NCBI GenBank assembly: GCA_009785555.1
Contig: WQWB01000002.1
Coordinates: forward strand, 1-64,000
Origin: Defluviitaleaceae bacterium
Lineage (GTDB): Bacteria > Bacillota > Clostridia > Lachnospirales > WRAX01
Reading direction: 5' to 3'
DNA length: 64,000 nt
Below, in pieces: positions 38,914-47,562 of the stretch; the stretch's first letter is position 1; every line of letters starts with the position of its first letter. Position numbers and translations under genes: made by a program. The notes under the pieces are model-generated. The model saw nothing but the letters and a program-made list of their open reading frames with translations. It was not told the origin of the DNA and did not search any database.

Positions 38914-39990
38914 TTAATTTACGATAACATTGATCCTAAGCGTAAACGGCGCGCTGTTTGTGCCGCTTTCCGTATGGCGCAATATGACATTTGGAAATAT
39001 ATATAACCCTGCCGGAACGGGCTCACCTCTCGTAATAACATTTACGAACAACATCTGTGGCTGTACAACATTAAACGGCGAAAAATTTAACGCCATTCCA
39101 GCTGTAACAAAACGTGGTATACCTGCCGATAACACCGTAAGTAAAAACTCGCCGTGAAAAGAAAGTGTTTCAACATAATTCATAAGCACTATTCCTTCAG
39201 GAAGCTCCAGCCCTGTCGAAACATTAGGGCTGAATTGGTTAGCCGGGATATTAACATCATGCGGATTGCCGTTATTGTATAATCTCGCCACAACAGCCGC
39301 CAAAGCATCCGCGGGCGCAATTTCCACTCTAACCTCAACGTTCTCCGCTGGTATGGTTATTTGTACTTCGCCTACTTTTTCCTCCGCTTGTTCCGCTGCG
39401 ATTTCTTCTGTATGTTCCACCTCTTCAGATGTAGTTACCGCCGCGCGTAATAGGCTTACAAAGACTGTGGCAGCGTCGGCTCTCGTCGCCGCGTCGTGGT
39501 TATCTGTCTCAAACCTTGGTAAACCAAGCCCACGGATGGCAATATAGCGGTTAAGCAAAAGCGTCATTTCATGGCGGGTTATCGGCCTGTCTGGTTCAAA
39601 GTTACCGCCGCCGGCGCCATATATAAATCCCTGCGCCTCAGCGAACGAAACCGCGGCAAAATACCACGAGCCAGGCAATACATCGTAAAATCTCTGTGTC
39701 GCGTCTGTATAGGCCGCTAAATCAACTCTCTCCAAATTTGCAAGGATCTGAACGAACATCGCCCTCGTCACGTTTCCCATTGGTTCAAACGTCGTCGCAG
39801 ACGTACCGCGAATAAGTTGGCTTTCCCATACCATAGCAACATGCGGGTAGTACCACGCGTCCTCCGATACATCGGTAAACGGCAGCTGCCTGGGTTGTAC
39901 AGCGCTTGCAAACGCCGTTACGCCGATACTGCCTGCCATCAAAACAATGGCTACGGCTACGGCAAAAACCTTATTTTGTGTACTCTTCAT
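38914..39990 (-). CDS. Secreted SLH-domain protein
   Basis: LPFTDVSEDAWYYPHVAMVWESQLIRGTSATTFEPMGNVTRAMF; C-terminal domain shared with 36177-36599. Confidence 0.9.
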   Translation of the reverse strand: MKSTQNKVFAVAVAIVLMAGSIGVTAFASAVQPRQLPFTDVSEDAWYYPHVAMVWESQLIRGTSATTFEPMGNVTRAMFVQILANLERVDLAAYTDATQRFYDVLPGSWYFAAVSFAEAQGFIYGAGGGNFEPDRPITRHEMTLLLNRYIAIRGLGLPRFETDNHDAATRADAATVFVSLLRAAVTTSEEVEHTEEIAAEQAEEKVGEVQITIPAENVEVRVEIAPADALAAVVARLYNNGNPHDVNIPANQFSPNVSTGLELPEGIVLMNYVETLSFHGEFLLTVLSAGIPRFVTAGMALNFSPFNVVQPQMLFVNVITRGEPVPAGLYIFPNVILRHTESGTNSAPFTLRINVIVN

Positions 39991-40002
39991 ATTAAAACCT
40001 CC

Positions 40003-41181
40003 TTAGATTTCGCAATCCATATTTTCGCGGTATTCATCTTTAAGACCGCCCAAAACTTTCTTCAAAATAACTTGGTATTCCTTTATGCGCCCCTGTGCTT
40101 TACGCACCCGGGCAAATTCTAAATTTACGCGCGGGTTATCCTTATCTATTGATATGGCGCGGGTAACAGCCGTGTAGGCCTTGTCGTGGTCGTAATTTGC
40201 AAGATGGTACGCGGCGAGGCGTGTCCAAAGGTTTGCGTTTGATTTTTCCGTATCCAACGCCTGCTCTATGCAACGTATGGCGGCAGGCAGGTTATTGTTT
40301 TCAGCGTGAAGCTCTGCCAACTTCCTTAAAAAGCCTTTATCCTTAACCGGGGATGATTCCATTAGAAGCACAGCCGCCTCAAACCTCCGCATACGCACTA
40401 AGGCGTCTGCCAGTTTATGGGTATAATGCGGGTTTGCGTCCACCGCCGAGGCCTGCTGGTACAACTCCGCCGCGGCGGCAAAGTCGCCGTCACGCTCCGC
40501 CAGCTCCCCGCGCAGGAAACAAACATCCGCGCATACACCTTGCGCTTCGGCGATTCCTATATAATATCTCGCCGCCGCACCGTCGCCAGCGTACACGTAT
40601 GCTTCGGCCAAATGCAGTATTATATTTATATTATCCGGTTCCAAGCATTCCGCTCGCTTCAAATATTCGATCGCGCCAACAAAATCGCCCTGCCTCATCA
40701 GTGCAATTCCGGCGTTATTTAATAATGCCGTACTCTCAGTATAAGTAAGCGCTTTTTTATAAAGGGCAAATGCCTTAACCGGCTCATCCCTGTTCATCAG
40801 GTAGTCGGCACGTTCCTTTAGCTTTTCCCACTCCATGCGATTTTCCCACTCAAGAAGCTCGCCGCGTATGCCTTCGGTATCCTCGAAGTCAAAATAATCC
40901 GTAATGGATAAAAATTGAATAAACCGCTCCGTAAACCCAGCAACTTTGTTAAGCTCCCTGATTTTAGACGAAATAAACGAGAGCCCGAGTCCCACCTTAA
41001 CCCACTCAGCAAAATCTTCGCATGCAAAATCATCTATACTCTGCTTCCAATAATGGAAACAGTGGTACAACGCCTCCTCAAGGGAGAAGACGTTTATACC
41101 AGTGGCTTTAAATTTATACGGCAATGCCGCATCTATGGTGGCGGCGGGGATGATTAGCATAAACATCCAAAACCCTTTCAA
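40003..41181 (-). CDS. TPR-repeat protein
   Basis: Multiple TPR units (ALYKKALTYTESTALLNNAGIALMRQGDFVGAIEYLKRAECLEPDNINIILHLAEAYVYAGD). Confidence 0.85.
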   Translation of the reverse strand: MKGFWMFMLIIPAATIDAALPYKFKATGINVFSLEEALYHCFHYWKQSIDDFACEDFAEWVKVGLGLSFISSKIRELNKVAGFTERFIQFLSITDYFDFEDTEGIRGELLEWENRMEWEKLKERADYLMNRDEPVKAFALYKKALTYTESTALLNNAGIALMRQGDFVGAIEYLKRAECLEPDNINIILHLAEAYVYAGDGAAARYYIGIAEAQGVCADVCFLRGELAERDGDFAAAAELYQQASAVDANPHYTHKLADALVRMRRFEAAVLLMESSPVKDKGFLRKLAELHAENNNLPAAIRCIEQALDTEKSNANLWTRLAAYHLANYDHDKAYTAVTRAISIDKDNPRVNLEFARVRKAQGRIKEYQVILKKVLGGLKDEYRENMDCEI

Positions 41182-41246
41182 ATAAAATAAACCAACTGTA
41201 TAACCTTATTATTAACATATAGAAGAATTACTTATAAATACTAACC

Positions 41247-42071
41247 TTACACAAGCTCAAGCAGTTTAACTGCCCGCTCGTATGCCCGCGCTAGGTACGC
41301 CTCGGCGGACAAGTCGTTGTATATCGCCGCTCCCTCATGCTTACGGTTAAAATCCACTTCCAGCGTAAAATATTCAATTCGCTTACACTCTTTAAGCCTA
41401 CGCATCTTATCCACCCAATCTATCGTACCGTCTCTGGGCAGAACATGTGCGTCACAATCCCAATTCGGTGTGCCGTCGGGTTTTATTGGGTCCGCAAAAT
41501 TATCGTTAATGTGGACAGCAAAAAGTCTATCGCCGTACAGCCCTAAGGCGTCGTACGGTCTATTCACGTTCTCATGCCCGCTGTCGTAGCACAAACCTAC
41601 ATTCGGAGATGAGAAATGGTTAAAAACCGCAGCTAGATGATCAGGCGACCACAAGTTCTCGAACGCCAACTTCACGTTTTTCTGTTCCGCAGCCTCAATT
41701 ATCTTAACAATACGGCGAAGGCCAATATCAGACACCGGCGGATACGGCGGCATGGACGTAAGATGGATTACAGCGGATGGGATTTGGTAAGCGGCGCAGT
41801 CGTTTACGCAGGAAATCAGCATATCACGGTATACATCACCGTCAAATCCTTCTTGCCAAACGGAGCTTGCGTTTGCGGAAGGAGCATGTATGTTGTCTAT
41901 CTCTAAGCCTATCCCTCTCGCCAGTTTCGGCTGCTTACGCTTATCAAGCACACCGTCTATGTCACCCCACCATAAGCACGTCGCGGCGAACCCGGCGGCC
42001 TTTATCAAACGGAACGTTTCATCAAGCGGTACATCTTTGTAACTTATCCATGGACAAATGCCGATTTTCAT
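41247..42071 (-). CDS. Sugar phosphate isomerase/epimerase (AP_endonuc_2/xylose isomerase-like TIM barrel)
   Basis: GICPWISYKDVPLDETFRLIKAAGF, LAFENLWSPDHL, CYDSGHEN, HINDN. Confidence 0.9.
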   Translation of the reverse strand: MKIGICPWISYKDVPLDETFRLIKAAGFAATCLWWGDIDGVLDKRKQPKLARGIGLEIDNIHAPSANASSVWQEGFDGDVYRDMLISCVNDCAAYQIPSAVIHLTSMPPYPPVSDIGLRRIVKIIEAAEQKNVKLAFENLWSPDHLAAVFNHFSSPNVGLCYDSGHENVNRPYDALGLYGDRLFAVHINDNFADPIKPDGTPNWDCDAHVLPRDGTIDWVDKMRRLKECKRIEYFTLEVDFNRKHEGAAIYNDLSAEAYLARAYERAVKLLELV

Positions 42072-42285
42072 TGATTACTCCCATTCCCTTATATCAACCG
42101 AGGCGAACTCAGTTCGCCCCTACGAGGTTACAGATGCCGATTTTCATTGATTACTCCCATTCCCTTATATTAACCAAGGCGAACTCAGTTCGCCCCTACG
42201 AGGTTACAGATGCCGATTTTCATTGATTACTCCCATTCCTTTAAAATTAACCCCGGCGAACTCGGTTCCGCCCCTACGCGGTTAC
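42058..42285. repeat. Three 76-bp tandem units, each with hairpin, RBS, ATG and six codons
   Basis: ATGCCGATTTTCATTGATTACTCCCATTCC at 42058, 42134, 42210; each followed by GGCGAACTC(A/G)GTTC(C)GCCCCTACG(A/C)GGTTAC. Confidence 0.95.
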
Positions 42286-43406
42286 GTTCCCCATATCCTC
42301 TTCTGCGTCCATGGCGGTGCGTCAACCGTCCAAAACGGGTCGCAGGGCGAGATGCCAAGCGGCAGGAATGCAGCGGATGCAAGATACAGGCTGCCAGTGC
42401 TGATATACGATTCACCTATTTCTGGCTGGTGCGCGTTTATGCCGATGTTAAGGAAACCATCCTCACGGTATGATGAAGGGGTTAGGGTTTTTTCAACCAC
42501 GGAATATAAAACATCACGCGCTGTTTCACGTGGAACATTTTGGGATAAGCGGTTTTGCTGCGTCAGCATCGCAAGCAAATGAAAAACACCACAACGATAA
42601 GCTAGGGACCGCCCTACGGCAATATACGTGCCATCAGGCGCGACGAGGTTTTCAAGCACCTCAGCAAAGCGCTTCGCGCGCTCCAAGACGCGTTCCACCG
42701 CGCCATCTGCCATCCATTCCGGCGCATAATCGCAAATATCCAGCATCATCGGATGAATGACAAGACTGTTATAATAATCCGTCGCGAACTTTGGCCCGTC
42801 GCCGTACCAGCCGTCGCCGAAATACCAAGACTCCACAAGGTTGAAGTAATTGAGTATTTTATCTCTATCCGCCTTGCCCGTAATAAACTTCCAAAGCAAC
42901 TCTACCTCCGTGGAAAACAACACCCAGTTATTGTTATACGGCGTCATTTTCCGCACAGCCTGGAAAAGCCTTATCACGTTCTCCTTCGTCGCGTCAGGCA
43001 AGGGCGACCACAAGGCCGACGGAGCACGCAGTATAGCTTGGGCAAGGAACGCCGCATCCACCAAAAATTGGCTTGCGCCGTTTCCGCAATTGGTATAATC
43101 CGCGAAATCCGGCGAGTTCGGGTTGGTTTGCCAATCTATTGCGCTACATGCCATTTGCAAGTACTTTTGCCGCAACAAAACCTCCGCATTGTCGTATATA
43201 TCCGCGGACAGCCACGGCGCAAGGCCGTTCAGCAAACGCCCGATGGCCTCCAGCCCCGTATACTTTACACGGTTCGCGCCTGGCTTTTCCTCAACCGACA
43301 TGGTTGCGAAAAGTTCACCACAGGCGGCGGCAGCGAGGACAGGGTCAGCCAGTTTAATGAGATTGGATAGAAAATCAGATCTTCTCACCCAGCCATCAAC
43401 TCCCAC
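42282..43406 (-). CDS. DUF2264 domain protein
   Basis: YTNCGNGASQFLVDAAFLAQAILRAPSALWSPL, NNNWVLFSTEVELL, ESWYFGDGWYGDGPKFATDYYNSLVIHPMMLD. Confidence 0.85.
   Translation of the reverse strand: MGVDGWVRRSDFLSNLIKLADPVLAAAACGELFATMSVEEKPGANRVKYTGLEAIGRLLNGLAPWLSADIYDNAEVLLRQKYLQMACSAIDWQTNPNSPDFADYTNCGNGASQFLVDAAFLAQAILRAPSALWSPLPDATKENVIRLFQAVRKMTPYNNNWVLFSTEVELLWKFITGKADRDKILNYFNLVESWYFGDGWYGDGPKFATDYYNSLVIHPMMLDICDYAPEWMADGAVERVLERAKRFAEVLENLVAPDGTYIAVGRSLAYRCGVFHLLAMLTQQNRLSQNVPRETARDVLYSVVEKTLTPSSYREDGFLNIGINAHQPEIGESYISTGSLYLASAAFLPLGISPCDPFWTVDAPPWTQKRIWGT
42522..42537. promoter_or_regulatory. parS: parS centromere site
   Basis: TGTTTCACGTGGAACA (reverse complement TGTTCCACGTGAAACA) equals the Firmicutes parS 16-mer. 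Confidence 0.85.
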
Positions 43407-43789
43407 TGCACACCGTACTTATCCAAAAGCGAAACGAAGGCCGCGCAATATGTGGTACTCTCCATCGGACTGAGGATTTCCGCGCCTTCGGCAATGACTT
43501 CATATGCTGCCTTCAATTCTTCAACCGTATCGAAGTGGATCAACAGCGATACTTGATTGCCTGCGCGGTAACCGTCCGTCGCATCATTTAGAAATAGGCG
43601 TTGTTCGCCTATAATTATTTCCGAGTGATATACCAGCTCTTTATGGTTTTCCTCGGCCATATAATCCGCCGGGTCGGCGTCAGAATTAAGGAATATGGCT
43701 TTAACTTCCGCGCCGAACGCTCGCTTGTATAACTCCACGGCCTGTTTACAATTACCGTAAAAGTGCATGTTTGGTATGATATGCGTCAT
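43385..43789 (-). CDS. VOC/PhnB-like glyoxalase-fold protein
   Basis: IIPNMHFYGNCKQAVELYKRAFGAEV...MAEENHKELVYHSEIIIGEQRLFLND. Confidence 0.88.
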   Translation of the reverse strand: MTHIIPNMHFYGNCKQAVELYKRAFGAEVKAIFLNSDADPADYMAEENHKELVYHSEIIIGEQRLFLNDATDGYRAGNQVSLLIHFDTVEELKAAYEVIAEGAEILSPMESTTYCAAFVSLLDKYGVQWELMAG

Positions 43790-43801
43790 CTCAATTTCCT
43801 C

Positions 43802-46456
43802 CTAGTACCCGCAGATACAGCGGCTTTCATCCATATAGGTAATCCTCACCAGGCTTGGCACGGCATTACCAGCCACCCAAACATCGAAGAAGAGTACAAG
43901 GTCACCGTGGCGGATTCCACCGCTCCTGCCGCGTGTTTGGCACACATAACCGCCGAACAGCGAGGCCAACGCATTTACGTCATTATCCAACGATATACCA
44001 TTTATCGTTAAGCTCCTGTCCGTCGTGTATACCCACGAAACGGGTTGGCCGTAATGCCAGTACAGAACTATCCGTCCATATTCCATATAGTACCACCTTA
44101 AACCCGAACCTATCCTCAGCCAGCCCTCCTCTTCCGGTTCGCCGCGGCGGCCGACGATTGTGTCTCTAGGCAGGCCGATAAAATCCCATGGGTTTATATT
44201 GCCTGTGATATCCATTATTCTAACTCGATCCGGCAGCTGTGAAAATCCGATTTCAACGAGTTCGTCAACATATGATAAAAATTCCTGCTGGCTGATGCTT
44301 TCCTCGACCCCGCCATAAAAACGGTAAAAATTGCCTTGGAAGCTGATAAGCTCAAACGAGCCGAAGGAGTTTGCCGCCAAATCGTCCACCGTAAAGAATT
44401 CCTGTACATTTATGCCGCCTACATGCGTAAATACGATCGCCCCGCGGCTTTGCGAGTGCCTTGGGTTTATACCGAATATAAACGTTATAAATACAATCTT
44501 CCCATTTTCTGGCTCATACGTAAATATCCAACTCGCGTCCTCCCTGTGGGAAAGCGTTGTTGTGATTATTAACTGAGGAACACCTCCGCCGCTTATATCT
44601 AAAATGGCGTAACGTAATGGCGAAAGCAACTCCGCGTCCCAATCCGCAAGGCCGGGTTCAATATACGGTTCGAATGCCCTTGTTGTTAAAAATTCATAAT
44701 ATGCCGCCATAGCTTCGGAAGCATCAAATACAACCGGCGGCATAACGAAGCCGGCCATCCAACTAACATCAAAATTATGGTCGCCTATCGCCGCCTCACG
44801 CACTCCAATGATATTTGCGTTAATTATGTTGTGCAGGAGTGCGGCGTTTTCTTGATTTAGATGGCGGGCACGAGCGGCCTCTGCGCCAGTAAGCACGCCG
44901 GAGTTAATAAGCGACTCCCGTATTGTTATGGCCGATTTTAACTGCAATACCATTGCATCACGCATATCGTACATGTACATGATCTGCAGCCACTCCCCGT
45001 CCACTTTTGGGGATTGCTCCGGCTGCCGCCTACGTGTTTGTTGCTGTAACGTATATTGGTTTGCAATAGGAAGATAATTAGTGTAGAATAAACGTGACCA
45101 ATAATGAACAACAAGTTCCGCCGCCACTTGCTGTATCAGCGAGGCGTTATACGCGTTATGTAATTGTATATCCCTCTCAAGGCGAGAGGCCGAAAACGGA
45201 TGCCAGCGGTTGATGCGCCAAGCGTAATCCCATGCCGTTGCAACGGGGTTTTTTAATGTTACCGCCGATGTTGCCAAATCTATCGCTGTACGGCGCAACG
45301 CGTTTTCTATCGCGGTTATCTCCCGCAGATAGGCACTGCCTGTCTGCCTGTGGATATTTTGCGCGGCGTCCAGCACGGTTTCCATGTAGCGTCGGTCATT
45401 ACCCGTAGCATCCATTATTATGGATGAATGGCGGTAACCACGTAATATAATGTCTAATAAATCGCGCTGGTTAGCTGTTATGCGCTCAAACGCCCTGGCG
45501 GACTCTATAGCGTTTACCGCATTGCCCAAAAGCATGGCCGATACGCCAAATACCTCAGCATAGTGTGAAACCGCGTCAAAAACATCACCCGTTACCTCCC
45601 ACGCCAGGCCACCCTCGCCATCAGACAATATATCGAAAGCAAAACCAAGCACATCGTCAGCCACGCCTGTTACATCAGCCACAATACCGGCAAAACGATT
45701 CGTTATATTGAGGAAATCCACACTCCCGCCCGCCTGCATAAGATGCGGCGCGCTTGCGATGGTTAGAATGTCCATCAACGTATCCTCCATTGCGCTTTGC
45801 ACGATACTCTGCGGGCTGATGGCCATAATAAAAAAATTGCTTTCCCTATTAAGCAAAGCGTTAAGCCCCGCAAGCGTCAAAGTGCGTTCCAGGTTGCCGC
45901 TTGTATAGCCAATCTCACTCCAGATAAAGAAATGCCCCCAACCCGAATAGCCAAAGTCCGCCAAAGCGTCAAAGAAATTGTACCGTACGGCCACCATAAA
46001 CTGCACGGTTGCATGTTCATCAAGCCGTATGTCTGCTCCTATATAGTGCAAAAAGTCTAACGCCGATACGTATATTTCACCGTTATGAAGCATCATCGGC
46101 ATTTTAATATTAAAGTAGTCGCTATAAAAATGCTCCACCATTACGTTAGAGCTAACATGCAGGACAAATCGCCGCGCGCCGCGGTTAAGCGCAAGCTCTG
46201 GCCTGTACCTGTCGCTGCGATCCACATCTGCGCCGCTTATATCGGCAAGGTCTGCAAGAGATACGTAGAACACTCCGTCGCGGTAATAGCCGTTTATGTA
46301 ATGCCTGTCAGATAAATTGCTGTACATGGACAAGCGAACCGGGACGAGCACCTGATCCGTAAACGCGGAAACAGCAACAGGTACTGTAGTAGTAAAAAAC
46401 ATGATTACCGCAAGCATTAAAGCCATTAAACTCTTTTCGATATATCCATTCACCAT
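43802..46456 (-). CDS. Large secreted protein with N-terminal stalk-like domain, otherwise uncharacterised
   Basis: Signal peptide-like N-terminus; VFYVSLADLADISGA and EIYVSALDFLHYIGADIRLDEHATVQF; RBS upstream of ATG 46456. Confidence 0.75.
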   Translation of the reverse strand: MVNGYIEKSLMALMLAVIMFFTTTVPVAVSAFTDQVLVPVRLSMYSNLSDRHYINGYYRDGVFYVSLADLADISGADVDRSDRYRPELALNRGARRFVLHVSSNVMVEHFYSDYFNIKMPMMLHNGEIYVSALDFLHYIGADIRLDEHATVQFMVAVRYNFFDALADFGYSGWGHFFIWSEIGYTSGNLERTLTLAGLNALLNRESNFFIMAISPQSIVQSAMEDTLMDILTIASAPHLMQAGGSVDFLNITNRFAGIVADVTGVADDVLGFAFDILSDGEGGLAWEVTGDVFDAVSHYAEVFGVSAMLLGNAVNAIESARAFERITANQRDLLDIILRGYRHSSIIMDATGNDRRYMETVLDAAQNIHRQTGSAYLREITAIENALRRTAIDLATSAVTLKNPVATAWDYAWRINRWHPFSASRLERDIQLHNAYNASLIQQVAAELVVHYWSRLFYTNYLPIANQYTLQQQTRRRQPEQSPKVDGEWLQIMYMYDMRDAMVLQLKSAITIRESLINSGVLTGAEAARARHLNQENAALLHNIINANIIGVREAAIGDHNFDVSWMAGFVMPPVVFDASEAMAAYYEFLTTRAFEPYIEPGLADWDAELLSPLRYAILDISGGGVPQLIITTTLSHREDASWIFTYEPENGKIVFITFIFGINPRHSQSRGAIVFTHVGGINVQEFFTVDDLAANSFGSFELISFQGNFYRFYGGVEESISQQEFLSYVDELVEIGFSQLPDRVRIMDITGNINPWDFIGLPRDTIVGRRGEPEEEGWLRIGSGLRWYYMEYGRIVLYWHYGQPVSWVYTTDRSLTINGISLDNDVNALASLFGGYVCQTRGRSGGIRHGDLVLFFDVWVAGNAVPSLVRITYMDESRCICGY

Positions 46457-46608
46457 ATTTTCCTCCAATTTCACCTTAAACAACGGCATCTTCTATAAAA
46501 GACGTCAAGTCACCTTACTGCATATCAGAATATCAAAAACATTCACCTCGCGGTTGTATCCTTTGCGTATGAGCCGCCTCTTAACCTCATATTAGCCGAA
46601 ATCAAAGT

Positions 46609-46693
46609 AGGGCTTGATTGGGCAACACGCAAGCGTCCCAACCTGTTCGTAGAATAACTACGCATGTAGCTATTCTATGGACACTCCTCTATA
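46609..46693. repeat. MITE-like element, copy B (left-truncated)
   Basis: TGGGCAACACGCAAGCGTCCCA hairpin, TGTTCGTAGAATAACTAC-GCAT-GTAGCTATTCTATGGACA hairpin, ACTCCTCTATA end. Confidence 0.75.
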
Positions 46694-46721
46694 ATTGCGG
46701 ATACAGATAAAACATATAATA

Positions 46722-47243
46722 TCATTGGCTAATAGCAGAAATAACGGCACTATTATTTTTAATGTGAATAACAGCTTCATCTATTGAGAGGCTGCTTGTG
46801 TCAACAATATTACCATCCTTGCGTTTACTGAAATGTTCTAGTAACTCTGTTGAAAAAGCAAGAAATTCATCGCTGCGCCAATCAGCGACTGAATCTTTAT
46901 ACCACCTATCTTCCAATACAGCTTTGCTGCAAGTAAGAATATAGTGTTGGACATCATAACCCATTGCGGTTATATCAGCGATAAACCCCGTTGTCAACGA
47001 CTCTCCCATTATCCAACTCAAAACAACAGTATCGCAATAGGCGAAATCAAAATAATTTTTCGACATATGCAGAATGTTGTCTTTTTGCATATGGTATGTT
47101 TCTTTATAGTCAACATGAGGGTGTAGTTCGATGACGAAATCACCGTCAATGTAGGCACAACGACCAATAGCTTCTGCAATTTTTCTGCCTACAGTCGTTT
47201 TACCAGTACCAGGGGAACCGTTTATTATGATGTATTTTTTCAT
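46722..47243 (-). CDS. P-loop nucleotide/small-molecule kinase-like protein
   Basis: MKKYIIINGSPGTGKTTVGRKIAEAIG...YIDGDFV. Confidence 0.8.
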   Translation of the reverse strand: MKKYIIINGSPGTGKTTVGRKIAEAIGRCAYIDGDFVIELHPHVDYKETYHMQKDNILHMSKNYFDFAYCDTVVLSWIMGESLTTGFIADITAMGYDVQHYILTCSKAVLEDRWYKDSVADWRSDEFLAFSTELLEHFSKRKDGNIVDTSSLSIDEAVIHIKNNSAVISAISQ

Positions 47244-47304
47244 TTGTATCCTCATTTAATATAGTTCTCCAAACTGCGTTTTTCCACACCCCGCAGATAA
47301 CGAC

Positions 47305-47530
47305 TTAGTATGCCGTGTTATATTTTATTCTCGCTTTTGCCGCCGCCACTTCAGCCTTAATAATTTTCACGAAGTATTCGGCATCATCCGGGTTTGAAGT
47401 ATCAGGAATAAAATAATAATCGTAACTGCACAATACGATTAGTAACCCGTACGTCACCATGACGGATTATTAACCCTTCACTCTGCAAAATCTTATGCAT
47501 CCGCAGGAAGAACTCGCGGCATCCATCATT
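47305..47530 (-). pseudogene. Frameshifted gene remnant
   Basis: Two frames continue each other: CREFFLRMHKILQSEGLIIRHGDVRVTNRIVQLRLLFYS* and SYDYYFIPDTSNPDDAEYFVKIIKAEVAAAKARIKYNTAY*. Confidence 0.35.
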
Positions 47531-47562
47531 TAATTGATTGGAAAATGTTTATATTTCGTCCA

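Noticed and set aside
42753-43370. 205-aa plus-strand ORF and other long antisense ORFs in this GC-richer region
   Set aside because: Antisense to the clearly coding DUF2264 gene; no recognisable domain, typical shadow ORFs.
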